Shown piece by piece: positions 43,557 through 51,760 of a stretch of DNA of 64,000 nt. Below the pieces are notes generated by a model. It was not told the DNA's origin. It did no database searches and saw only the letters and a list, made by a program, of their open reading frames with translations. How positions within the stretch are numbered: the first letter of the stretch is position 1; every line of letters begins with the position of its first letter. The DNA is from JANQQN01 sp964519665 (GTDB lineage Bacteria; Myxococcota; Kuafuiibacteriia; Kuafuiibacteriales; Kuafuiibacteriaceae), in assembly GCA_964519665.1 (NCBI GenBank), contig CAZFIV010000003.1:112081-176080 (forward strand), given 5' to 3'. A program made the position numbers and the translations under genes.

Positions 43557-43625
43557 CGAAATGATTATCGGAGCGACGACCTCTCTGTTGCGCGAAGTTC
43601 AGACTTCGGCGTTCGGCTCACCCGG

Positions 43626-44978
43626 CTACCGCTGACCGAGTAGGCGGCTGGGCCGACGGGCGACCAGGTAGTACTTGACCGGAAGGTCGCGGGGAACGTC
43701 GAACACCAGAACACCCTTGATGTCTTTAGAGGTCACCACCTTGCCGCCGCCGATGTACAACAAGACCTCCCGAGGACGGTAGGATAGGGTCACCTTGAAG
43801 AGCAGGTCGCCGGGACGCACGGTCGCCTCCGGCCGGGACTCATCGACGGACACTTTTTCGTAGACCTGGAGCCAGTCGATCGCCTCTCCTTCGAGCTCGA
43901 TGCCGTAGACCTGCTCATTCAGAGCGCGCATCAGGTTGAAATCGTCGATACCCGCGGTGTCGTCGCCGTCCCGCAAGTATCGAACGCCCAGCCAGTCCCG
44001 TACGGTTTCAAGCAGACGTCGATCACCGCCGCCGTCGATGAGGCGGTCCAACACCGCATGGCTCTCGTTGATGGCTTCCTGGAGATGCGCGTCCACCAGA
44101 CGACCGAGGGACTGTCCCCCAGCGCTCGGTGGCGCGCGCTCAATGCGGGAGTCGGAGGCCGGTGAGGGCCCGAGTGGGCCCGTCGGTGCCTCGCGCCACG
44201 CATCCATGAGCCGGGCCACGATGTCGGCTCCCGAACCTCCGGCCGGCACCGTCACCGACGCGCAGTTCCGATCCGGGTCGAACCACGTCGCCTGCTGCTC
44301 ACTGATCCGCAGGAGGCCCAAGCTCGGCGGGTGTTTGTCGGGACATCGGGCCGCTGTCTCGACGCCGGTGAGGGTTCGAAGTCGCTCGATATCCTGAATG
44401 CGGTGCGTTGGTCGCCATCGCCCGGTGGCCCGAAGCGCGGTTGCGGTCGCCCGGCGCCGGCGCCGGCTCGCGGTGTCGATCCATACTCGGGGAAGCGGGC
44501 CGAGATGCGTGCCGATCGCCTGACGGGCCAGCTCGGGCCCAGTCTTGAACAGCACGCGGCGCCCCTGCCAAGTCCAGGCGACCGCCTCGCCCGCTTCGAG
44601 TTGGAGGCTGTGCTGCCATTGGGAGTGACGGTCGCAAAAGTCGTCGGCCGGGACGCCGCGGGGGCATGAGGTCAGGACGCGGTAGTGAAGTCCGGGCGGC
44701 TGCGGAAAATCGCGCCAGTCGAACTCGCGGCCGGGCGCTCGGATCAACACCAAACGTATGCCCGGCGCCTCGAGCAGGCTGCGGATTTCGGCCGGTTGAG
44801 CGGCCGCCACCCCGCTCATGGTGGTCGTGCCGACCCCGGTCACCATCGCGGCGACCGTGGCTGGGAACGTCGCTCCGAGCGCGGCGAGAATTCGGCGGAC
44901 GGTCCCCTTGACGACCTGGCTTGGCCCCCACCGGCACCTCGGTCGCCCATCGCCGGGAAAGCTGAGGTGACTCCGCAT
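43626..44978 (-). CDS. Exported protein with NlpC/P60-like C-terminus lacking the catalytic Cys and His
   Basis: This 450-residue protein has a signal-like N-terminus (VAAMVTGVGTTTMSGVAAAQ), a middle region of unknown function and a C-terminal NlpC/P60-type fold from about residue 330. WLGVRYLRDGDDTAGID, PGDLLFKV and YIGGGKVVTS identify the fold. The catalytic Cys of GxDCSG is Asp346 (GIDDFN) and the His of HVGIY is Glu404 (EVLLY). Such a protein could bind peptidoglycan peptides without cutting them. It is the upstream partner of the Glu-less transglycosylase. ATG 44978 is preferred over GTG 44981 by one codon. Confidence 0.7.
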   Translation of the reverse strand: MRSHLSFPGDGRPRCRWGPSQVVKGTVRRILAALGATFPATVAAMVTGVGTTTMSGVAAAQPAEIRSLLEAPGIRLVLIRAPGREFDWRDFPQPPGLHYRVLTSCPRGVPADDFCDRHSQWQHSLQLEAGEAVAWTWQGRRVLFKTGPELARQAIGTHLGPLPRVWIDTASRRRRRATATALRATGRWRPTHRIQDIERLRTLTGVETAARCPDKHPPSLGLLRISEQQATWFDPDRNCASVTVPAGGSGADIVARLMDAWREAPTGPLGPSPASDSRIERAPPSAGGQSLGRLVDAHLQEAINESHAVLDRLIDGGGDRRLLETVRDWLGVRYLRDGDDTAGIDDFNLMRALNEQVYGIELEGEAIDWLQVYEKVSVDESRPEATVRPGDLLFKVTLSYRPREVLLYIGGGKVVTSKDIKGVLVFDVPRDLPVKYYLVARRPSRLLGQR

Positions 44979-45116
44979 CACCCACCGCCGTTAACACGCG
45001 GATGCCGCCGAAGCCAGCTCGACGGCCGGCGGATGAAAGCCGTCGTCGGCCCGCTGCAGGAAGAGTTGCCGCGGGTCGAGCGCGACTCTGACCTCCAGCG
45101 GTGGTAATGTCGCTCC

Positions 45117-45458
45117 ATGGACCTCGTAGCTCGAACCCACCAATACATTGCCGCCTTCAGCGGCCGTCGCATCGATGACGTCGCCGCGATGCTGACCGAC
45201 GATTTTGTCCTCGAGGACCCCGTCGTAAAGCGCTTGGAAGGCAAAGAAAGCAGCCTCAAGGCCATCAAGGATATTTTCGACAATAATCCCGTTCTTTCGT
45301 TCAGCGCGAAGAACGTCTTCGCAGTAGAGGGTCGCACCACGACCATCATCGAGTTCACGCTGGAGTTAGGAGAGACTCGGCTCGAGGGGGTCGATATCAT
45401 CGACTGGCGCGACGGGAAACTGGCCGAGCTGCGCGCCTACCTAGACATCCCCAAATGA
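45117..45458 (+). CDS. SnoaL-like (NTF2-fold) protein
   Basis: This 113-residue cone-shaped alpha+beta protein begins with helix DLVARTHQYIAAFSGRRIDDVAAMLTDDF, followed by strands VLEDPVVKR and TTTIIEFTLELG, ending DIIDWRDGKLAELRAYLD. This is the typical SnoaL/NTF2-fold length and layout. Members act as isomerases, hydrolases or ligand carriers, and the active residues vary, so no reaction is assigned. It stands alone, divergent from the NlpC-like gene. Confidence 0.8.
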   Translation: MDLVARTHQYIAAFSGRRIDDVAAMLTDDFVLEDPVVKRLEGKESSLKAIKDIFDNNPVLSFSAKNVFAVEGRTTTIIEFTLELGETRLEGVDIIDWRDGKLAELRAYLDIPK

Positions 45459-45925
45459 GGTGTGGTCGATCGGAGGCTGGGGCGACGCATGCAATTCGGC
45501 CTTCGAAGTCGAGGCGCCCAATGAAGGCGGACGCGTCCGCAGACACTCGTGAGCGGCATTTCGACCCCGGATCTGCGGGAACGACGGCGCCCGCACGGAG
45601 AAAACTGCGCGGTTCACCGCGTGTGGGGGATAGTGGTTTACTCTCCATTTCGCAATTCACGTTGCGAGTATGGCGACCGGACGTCGCGGCGGCTTCCACC
45701 GGGTGACGAACGCGGGATCGGTTCCGCGAATGATCAGAAGTCGGGCAGCAAACTCCAAACGAGACGACGCCGGTCTCCCACGCCCGGTCCACCTTGACAC
45801 GGGTTAAGCGAGGCGCGACCGTCCGGTCGACGCGGCGCGCCTAAATCCAATACCTGGATGCTGGATGCCAAGCCGGCACCTGCCTCGCTTGGTCATCCAA
45901 CGGCGCCGAATTCGGCGGGAATCCG
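45459..45925. other. 467-bp intergenic region before the glycan operon
   Basis: No plausible gene was seen. It holds a perfect inverted repeat TCGCAA-N6-TTGCGA at 45650-45667 in the less GC-rich part, near TTTACT/TATGG-like elements, and is the obvious place for the operon promoter. Confidence 0.5.
45650..45667. promoter_or_regulatory. Inverted repeat, possible operator of the glycan operon
   Basis: TCGCAA at 45650-45655 and TTGCGA at 45662-45667 form a perfect 6-bp inverted repeat with a 6-bp gap, 258 bp ahead of the operon's first start codon. The spacing fits a dimeric regulator. Confidence 0.35.
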
Positions 45926-46564
45926 ATGAGAGTTCTGAGCCACAGAGGTTACTGGAAGACGCGGGAAGAAAAGAACGCGCCATCAGCCTTCGAGCGTTCG
46001 TTCGGCTTGGGCTTCGGTACCGAGACCGACCTGCGCGACCTCGGCGGTGCCCTGGTCGTCGCCCACGACCCTCCCCTTCCGGGGGCGATGGGCGCTCGTG
46101 ACTTGTTCGAGGTCCATCGTCGGCTCGCACCGCAGTCGGCGCTGGCGCTCAACATCAAAGCCGATGGTCTTCAGAAGTTGGTGAAGCCACTGCTCGACGA
46201 GTACGAGGTGCAGGACGCTTTCGTCTTCGATATGTCCATCCCCGACACCGTCCAGTGGGCCAAGCTCGGCGTGCCGTTTTTTACCCGACATAGCGACGTC
46301 GAACCGGAGCCGAACCTTTATGCGGAAGCGGCCGGCGTGTGGCTGGATGCCTTTCATGGTGACTGGTGGGACGTCGACGTCCTCGATCGTCACCTCGACG
46401 CCGGCAAGCGAATCTGCATCGTGTCGCCCGACCTCCATGGTCGCGCGGTCGAGCCCGTATGGCAGTCCCTCGCCAAGCGCTCGGACTTGGTGGCCCTCGA
46501 CGGGCCGGAGCTGATGATCTGCACCGACATGCCGGAACAGGCGGCCGAGGTACTCACGCGATGA
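45926..46564 (+). CDS. Glycerophosphodiester phosphodiesterase-like protein
   Basis: This 212-residue protein is a small GDPD-type TIM-barrel: SHRGYW with an Asn/His pair (NAPSAF), the Glu/Asp metal site ETDLRD and AHDPP. All the core metal and catalytic residues appear intact. GDPD enzymes hydrolyse glycerophosphodiesters, but some members in glycan clusters act on other phosphodiesters. It starts the operon at ATG 45926. Its stop overlaps the next start (ATGA), so the genes are coupled. Confidence 0.82.
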   Translation: MRVLSHRGYWKTREEKNAPSAFERSFGLGFGTETDLRDLGGALVVAHDPPLPGAMGARDLFEVHRRLAPQSALALNIKADGLQKLVKPLLDEYEVQDAFVFDMSIPDTVQWAKLGVPFFTRHSDVEPEPNLYAEAAGVWLDAFHGDWWDVDVLDRHLDAGKRICIVSPDLHGRAVEPVWQSLAKRSDLVALDGPELMICTDMPEQAAEVLTR

Positions 46565-47190
46565 AAATCGAAGCAGTCGTTTTCGATATGGACGGGGTCC
46601 TGATCGAAGCGAAGGAATGGCACTACGAAGCGCTCAACCGAGCGCTCGAGATCTTCGGCTACACCATCACCCGTGCCGAGCACCTATCGACCTTCGATGG
46701 TCTGCCTACTCGCACCAAGCTGGAGATGATTTCCAAAGAGAAGGGGCTGCCGCGCGCGCTGCACAAGTTCATCAACGAGCTCAAGCAGATGTACACGGTC
46801 GAGCAGGTCCACATGCACTGCAAGCCGATCTTTACGCACGAGTACGCGCTGTCGACGCTGAAAGCGAGAGGCTACAAGCTCGGGCTGGCTTCCAACTCTA
46901 TCCGCTCCACGGTGGAGCTGATGATGAGTAAGAGCAATCTGGCCACGTATCTGGACGTCATGCTCAGCAACCAAGACGTCGAAAAACCAAAGCCCGACCC
47001 TGACATGTACCTGAAGGCGGCTTCGATGCTCGGCTTGCCGCCTGCCCAGTGCTTGGTCGTTGAAGACAACCCCAACGGGATCCGGGCCGCGGAAGCGGCC
47101 GGCTGTCCCGTTCTCATCGTGCATAGCGTTCACGAAGTCCAGCTCGACCGGATCGAGAACGCCATCGCCCTCGCGGAGGCCCGGTCATGA
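46561..47190 (+). CDS. HAD-family hydrolase (beta-phosphoglucomutase/phosphatase type)
   Basis: This 209-residue HAD subfamily IA protein has motif I VVFDMDGVLIE, motif II GLASNS, motif III Lys in EKPKPDPDMY and motif IV VEDNPNGIRAA; all are intact. The cap is small and helical. In glycan operons such enzymes remove or shift a phosphate on a sugar or polyol before or after nucleotide activation. It overlaps the upstream stop (46561-46564) and the downstream start (47187-47190). Confidence 0.87.
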   Translation: MKIEAVVFDMDGVLIEAKEWHYEALNRALEIFGYTITRAEHLSTFDGLPTRTKLEMISKEKGLPRALHKFINELKQMYTVEQVHMHCKPIFTHEYALSTLKARGYKLGLASNSIRSTVELMMSKSNLATYLDVMLSNQDVEKPKPDPDMYLKAASMLGLPPAQCLVVEDNPNGIRAAEAAGCPVLIVHSVHEVQLDRIENAIALAEARS

Positions 47191-47936
47191 TCAGCGTCGT
47201 TGTTCCCCTCGCTGGCGGTGACGAGCTCTTTCAGAAGCACGGCTACCCTTACGCAAAGCCGGTCATCGAGCTGGACGGCAAGCCGTTGGTCCAGCATGCG
47301 CACGACTGCCTGAAAGACATCCCCGACAGCCGCTTCACTTTTGTCGTTCGCAAGCAAGAAGAGCTGCGTTTTCATCTTCGTAACATGCTGCAGCTGCTCG
47401 ACCCGAAGGCCGAGGTGGTGCGGGCCGATGCGCCGACCAAAGGAGCGGCGGCGACGGTCATGCTGGCGGTGGAACACATCGGCGAGAGCGAAGAGCTGCT
47501 GATCGCGAACGGTGACCAGCTCCTTCGGTTCAACGTGGCTAGAGTGCTCGAGGGCTTCCGGCAGCGAAAGCTCGACGCGGGAACCGTCGTCTTCGACTCG
47601 GTGCATCCTCGGTGGTCGTTCGTGAAGCTCGACGCCGACGGTTATGTCATCGAGGCCGCCGAGAAGCGGCCCATCAGTCGGCTGGCTACGGCCGGTCTAT
47701 ACTGGTTCCGTCGGGGGGGCGACTTTCTGGATGCCGCCAAGAACATGATTCGTAAGGACGCCAGCGTTAACGGGGTCTTCTACGTTTGCCCGACGTTCAA
47801 CGAGATGGTGCTCGCCCAAAAGAAGGTGGGCGTTCACCAGGTCGAGCGTGACGACTACATCTCGTTGGCGACACCGCAAGCGATCGAAGAGTACGAGCAG
47901 ATTCTACTGGCACGAAAGCAAAAGGCTGAACGGTGA
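47187..47936 (+). CDS. Nucleotidyltransferase-fold protein with altered NTP-binding motif
   Basis: This 249-residue protein has the RmlA/GT-A-like nucleotidyltransferase fold: MISVVVPLAGGDELF, then HGYPYAKPVIELDGKPLV, IANGDQ (metal Asp) and GLYWFRRGGDFLDA. In active enzymes the first loop is GxGxR, as in the paralogue two genes downstream (AGRGSRF). Here the loop is AGGDELF, without the basic residue. It may bind a different nucleotide or be a non-catalytic partner of the second enzyme. It overlaps both neighbours by four bases. Confidence 0.8.
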   Translation: MISVVVPLAGGDELFQKHGYPYAKPVIELDGKPLVQHAHDCLKDIPDSRFTFVVRKQEELRFHLRNMLQLLDPKAEVVRADAPTKGAAATVMLAVEHIGESEELLIANGDQLLRFNVARVLEGFRQRKLDAGTVVFDSVHPRWSFVKLDADGYVIEAAEKRPISRLATAGLYWFRRGGDFLDAAKNMIRKDASVNGVFYVCPTFNEMVLAQKKVGVHQVERDDYISLATPQAIEEYEQILLARKQKAER

Positions 47937-48253
47937 AGAAATTCAAGCTGGAAGACATGACCAAGGGTTGGTTCGTGGGCGACTTCAGTCCGGCCGCCCT
48001 GGCTACCGATGTGGCCGAGGTCGCCGTCAAGAAGTACGAAGCGGGCGTTAAGGAGCCTCGTCACGTCCACAAGGTGGCGCCGGAAGTTACGTTGATTCTC
48101 GAGGGGCGGGCGCGAATGAACGACACGATCTACGAGGCGGGCGACATCGTGGTCATCGACCCCGGTGAGTCGACGGACTTCGAGACGCTCACCGATGTCA
48201 CCACCGTCGTGGTGAAGGTTCCCAGCGTGAAGGGCGACAAATACCTATGCTGA
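47933..48253 (+). CDS. Cupin-domain protein
   Basis: This 106-residue single cupin has motif 1 EPRHVHKVAPEVTLILEG (two His and a Glu for metal) and motif 2 YEAGDIVVIDPGE. In glycan clusters small cupins can be sugar epimerases or isomerases, or sensors. The start is GTG 47933, sharing GTGA with the upstream stop; the end overlaps the next start by 7 bases. Function beyond the fold is unknown. Confidence 0.8.
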   Translation: MKKFKLEDMTKGWFVGDFSPAALATDVAEVAVKKYEAGVKEPRHVHKVAPEVTLILEGRARMNDTIYEAGDIVVIDPGESTDFETLTDVTTVVVKVPSVKGDKYLC

Positions 48254-49008
48254 ATATCGTCATTCCAATGGCCGGCCGGGGCAGTCGATTCGCCAATGCC
48301 GGCTACACCAAGCCCAAGCCGCTGATCCCGGTGCACGAGGTGCCGATGATCCAGCTGGTCATCGAGAACCTCCGCCCGACCGTGGATCACCGTTTCATTT
48401 TTCTGTTGCTGCGCGAACATGCCGACCAGTTCGGCGTGGATGAGCACCTGAAGCGGTGGGCTCCCGGCTGTGAGCTCATTTTTGTCGACCAGGTGACCGA
48501 GGGCGCGGCGTGCACCGTGCTGCTGGCTCGTGACCTCATCGACAACGACTCGCCGATGATGATCGCAAACTGCGACCAATACGTCGACGTCGACATGGAC
48601 ACCTACTTGAGCAAAATGGGTGATGACGACGGTCTCATCATGACGATGACCGCCGACGACCCCAAGTGGTCGTTCGTACGATTCAACGACGAAGGTAAGA
48701 TAATCGAGGTGGTCGAAAAAGAGGTCGTGTCCAACGAGGCGACCGTCGGCATCTACAACTACCGTACCGGCAGCGCCTTCGTGAGGGCCGCGGATGCGAT
48801 GATCGCCGCCGACTTTCGCGTCAAAGGGGAATTCTACGTGGCCCCGGCCTACAACCAGATGATCGAGGCGGGCGCGAACATCGTCTGCCATAACATTGGA
48901 ACCGTCGGCGCTGGCATGTACGGCATCGGCATTCCCGCCGACCTCGATTCTTTCTTGGCAATGGATATCTCCAAGAAGGCCGTGGCCAAGATCGGCCCGG
49001 CGACCTGA
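48247..49008 (+). CDS. Nucleotidyltransferase (sugar/polyol phosphate activating type)
   Basis: This 253-residue enzyme should transfer NMP from an NTP to a phosphorylated sugar, polyol or similar group. The intact loop MAGRGSRFANAGYTKPKPLI supplies the phosphate-binding Arg and Lys. MIANCDQYVDVD gives the metal Asp and KGEFYVAPAYNQMI the late conserved region. It is a paralogue of the enzyme encoded at 47187-47936 with a normal NTP loop. The start lies 7 bp before the cupin stop. Confidence 0.87.
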   Translation: MLNIVIPMAGRGSRFANAGYTKPKPLIPVHEVPMIQLVIENLRPTVDHRFIFLLLREHADQFGVDEHLKRWAPGCELIFVDQVTEGAACTVLLARDLIDNDSPMMIANCDQYVDVDMDTYLSKMGDDDGLIMTMTADDPKWSFVRFNDEGKIIEVVEKEVVSNEATVGIYNYRTGSAFVRAADAMIAADFRVKGEFYVAPAYNQMIEAGANIVCHNIGTVGAGMYGIGIPADLDSFLAMDISKKAVAKIGPAT

Positions 49009-49012
49009 ACTC

Positions 49013-50089
49013 ATGCCGAATCTCCCAGACAGAGTCGACTATCTGACCGGCCGGGCCGCCTATGGCGGGCTGAGAAGGATAGTAAAACACCTCAATCGGG
49101 TGTGGTCGTCGTGGGTGACTTTTCACGAACGCCCCAAGAGTGCGGATGCCATCGGTCTCAAGCCGGAGCCCGAAATGGCGATCGACAAGGCCGCGATCGT
49201 CATGCAGGGCCCGATCATGAACGAGGACCAGGCGACGCTCGAGACCTGCAAGCTTTATCGCCGGTACTATCCGAGCGCGCACATCATTCTGTCGACTTGG
49301 CTCGATACGCCCGAAGAAGAGCTCGCCCCGTTTCGTGCGGCCGGGGTCGACGTCATCAAGTCCGAGAAGCCGGCCGACCCCCGCCCGTTCAACCTGAACA
49401 TGCAGCTGGTGACCGCTCGGGCCGGAGTGCGCCGGGCCATCGAGCGAGGAGCGGAGTGGATTCTCAAGACTCGAACCGACCAGCGCCTCTATTATGAAAA
49501 CGCCCTTGGGTATCTAGCCCTGTTGTGCCGGACGTTTCCTCCGGGAGGCAGTACGCCCCAGCGCCACCGGATCATCGGCGTCGGGCAAGGTTCCTTGCGA
49601 TATATTCCGTATCACCTAACGGACCAAACCTTGTTTGGTCACGCCGAAGACATGAAGAGATACTGGGATATTCCGGTCCGCGAGGGTCGCGTGCCAGAAC
49701 ACATGCCGCAGACTTCCGACGAGATCTTTCAGAAGGCGGTGATTCAAGACAACATCAAGAACACCGCCGCTGAGACGTACTTCGCCAGCGAGTTTCTCAA
49801 GTCGCTCGGTCGAGAGCTCCCGTGGACGGTCGAGGATTCATGGGCGGCGTACCGCGACCACTTCTGCTTCGCAGACTACAAGTCCACGGGATTTTTCTGG
49901 ATCAAGGGCCAGGTGTTCTCGAGTCTGGAGTGGCCGTACCAGTACGAGCGGGTTTCGACTCGGCAGGAGATCGGGTTCGCGGAATGGTTCATGCTCTACA
50001 CCGGCCAAATCCCTCCCGAGGCGGGCAAGCGGTACGAGTGGGTTCTGAAGATGCGTTTTTGGGACGCTGAACGGCAAGCATCGACCTGA
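49013..50089 (+). CDS. WavE-family glycosyltransferase
   Basis: This 358-residue protein carries the WavE pattern: AIVMQGPIMNEDQATLETCKLYRRYYPSA in two halves, then IILSTW and LKTRTDQRLY with a DxD-like acceptor-side site. WavE is required for lipopolysaccharide core synthesis in Vibrio. Here it is the presumed transferase of the operon, receiving the activated group made by the upstream genes. ATG 49013 follows the nucleotidyltransferase stop by 4 bases. The gene ends 101 bp from the convergent flippase. Confidence 0.82.
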   Translation: MPNLPDRVDYLTGRAAYGGLRRIVKHLNRVWSSWVTFHERPKSADAIGLKPEPEMAIDKAAIVMQGPIMNEDQATLETCKLYRRYYPSAHIILSTWLDTPEEELAPFRAAGVDVIKSEKPADPRPFNLNMQLVTARAGVRRAIERGAEWILKTRTDQRLYYENALGYLALLCRTFPPGGSTPQRHRIIGVGQGSLRYIPYHLTDQTLFGHAEDMKRYWDIPVREGRVPEHMPQTSDEIFQKAVIQDNIKNTAAETYFASEFLKSLGRELPWTVEDSWAAYRDHFCFADYKSTGFFWIKGQVFSSLEWPYQYERVSTRQEIGFAEWFMLYTGQIPPEAGKRYEWVLKMRFWDAERQAST

Positions 50090-50190
50090 ATTCGTGCAAC
50101 CGTTCGGAAGTTACAGCTCGTTTTCGCTGGCCCCTTGCACCGCGGGTCAGCGACTCTTGGCTTAGCTTGGAAACGCCCGGCCGGCGGCGA

Positions 50191-51609
50191 CTATCGACCG
50201 AGCCCGATCAAGCCCACGATGTACTCGACGGCGTACGAGAGGGCCGTTCCGATCCCGACGCCAAGCGCCAAGAACACGAAGGCCAGAAGCTCTCGTTGAA
50301 CCCGTAGGAGTCGGAGCTTTGCCATCTGCCAAAGCAAGATGAAGACCGTGGGCACTTCTATGAGCGCCACTGCCCACACGATGCCCCAGAACCCAGCGAC
50401 GTAATAGCCGAGAGGCATGCCGATGCCGGCCATCAGTGTCCGTCCAATACTCTGTAAGAAGAAGTGCTTGGTGTGCCCGAGCCCGGTGAGAATCGCTTCG
50501 GTAGACCCCAACGCGGCCATCATTGCGATCTGCAATGACACCACCTGGAGGATGCGTCCGGCGGGATGAAAGTCGGGAGGATAGATGACCGTGACCAGCG
50601 TGTACCCAAAGGCCATCAGCACCCCGGCGCCGGTGACGAAAACCGCATCGATGAGCAGGCGAGCCCGGTAGTAGACTCTCGATACCTCCGCCATCCGGGC
50701 GTCGTCGTCCCAGTCCGACAACCATCGGCTGCGTTCGGCGAGAACGGGCATCAAGATCTGTCGAACCAGCTTGCCCTGGATCTGCTGAAAGAAGCCTCGG
50801 AATCGCATCGCAATGCCGTAGACCCCGAGTTGGCTCTTCGTAACGAAGGCATTGAGGATCAGTCGGTCGCCCTGGTTGTAGAAGAAGGTCATCACGGTGC
50901 TTCCGAAGATCCATCCGCCGAACCGGAGCAGTTCCCGGACCGCGGTCGGGTCCCAATCAAATCGGTGCGAGTGCGACTTGAGGAAGAGATGGCTGCTCGC
51001 CGTGATGGTGACTGCCGCGGTCCAGCTGCCGAACACCAAAGCCCACGGCGATGGCCACGCCATGGCCACCAGAACTTGGACCACCACCATCAGCAGGCGC
51101 GAGGCGATCCGGATCATCGTAATTCTCTGGAGGCTGAGATGGCGGCTCTCGGTATGCATCGCCATCGACTCGCTGCCCTCGATGAGGGCGGTCAGCCCGA
51201 CCGCTGGGATGAGCAGAACATAGTCCGAAGTTCCGTCCGTGAAGGCGATAAGGGGGCCGAGGATCCATGTCGCCATGAAGAGGACGGTTCCGCGCAGTAT
51301 CTGCGCGGTCCACGCCGTGTTGAGAAACCGCGGCTCGTCGCCTCGCTTACTGTGGATGATGTTTTGGGCCAGACCGAGGTCAGAGAACATATGCAGGCCC
51401 GTGTAGGTCACATACACGAGCTCCATGACCCCGTAGATCTCGGTGGTGAGAAACCGGGTAAGGATGACACTGCTGAAAAAAGCCAGCGCCTGGGAGAAGA
51501 CCTCGCCCACGGCCAGCCATCGAGCCGCTGACAAGATGCGTTTTCGCTGATTGTCGCCGCCCGGAGAGGGCGGCGAGGTGTCGTTGGGCGTCTCTTCCGT
51601 CTCGGCCAT
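50191..51609 (-). CDS. Polysaccharide flippase (Wzx/MVF-type)
   Basis: This 472-residue inner-membrane protein has about 12-14 hydrophobic segments in the order of polysaccharide-synthase flippases. The N-terminal AARWLAVGEVFSQALAFFSSVILTRFLTTEIYG is the family's usual opening. It likely moves lipid-linked glycan units to the periplasmic face, which fits the glycan operon facing it. ATG 51609 (MAETEET) is preferred; GTG 51663 would add 18 residues. Its first 25 residues are polar and cytoplasmic. Confidence 0.88.
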   Translation of the reverse strand: MAETEETPNDTSPPSPGGDNQRKRILSAARWLAVGEVFSQALAFFSSVILTRFLTTEIYGVMELVYVTYTGLHMFSDLGLAQNIIHSKRGDEPRFLNTAWTAQILRGTVLFMATWILGPLIAFTDGTSDYVLLIPAVGLTALIEGSESMAMHTESRHLSLQRITMIRIASRLLMVVVQVLVAMAWPSPWALVFGSWTAAVTITASSHLFLKSHSHRFDWDPTAVRELLRFGGWIFGSTVMTFFYNQGDRLILNAFVTKSQLGVYGIAMRFRGFFQQIQGKLVRQILMPVLAERSRWLSDWDDDARMAEVSRVYYRARLLIDAVFVTGAGVLMAFGYTLVTVIYPPDFHPAGRILQVVSLQIAMMAALGSTEAILTGLGHTKHFFLQSIGRTLMAGIGMPLGYYVAGFWGIVWAVALIEVPTVFILLWQMAKLRLLRVQRELLAFVFLALGVGIGTALSYAVEYIVGLIGLGR

Positions 51610-51760
51610 GGTGAGGAGTGATGAAAACAGGCTTTCGGCCGGTCCTCGGCCGGAAGCTATCACGAAGCCGTCCCTGAGCCAGCGGCGTACGTGGTCGGGA
51701 CGCTCGCCGGTCAGGGCCGGACTCAGGCTGCGACACTTTGGTGGCGAAGGGGTTCAGCGG

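Noticed and set aside
40142..44978. Calling this a type III secretion locus
   Set aside because: Only a vague C-terminal likeness to needle-length proteins and a transglycosylase homologue; no export apparatus, ATPase or ring genes were found.
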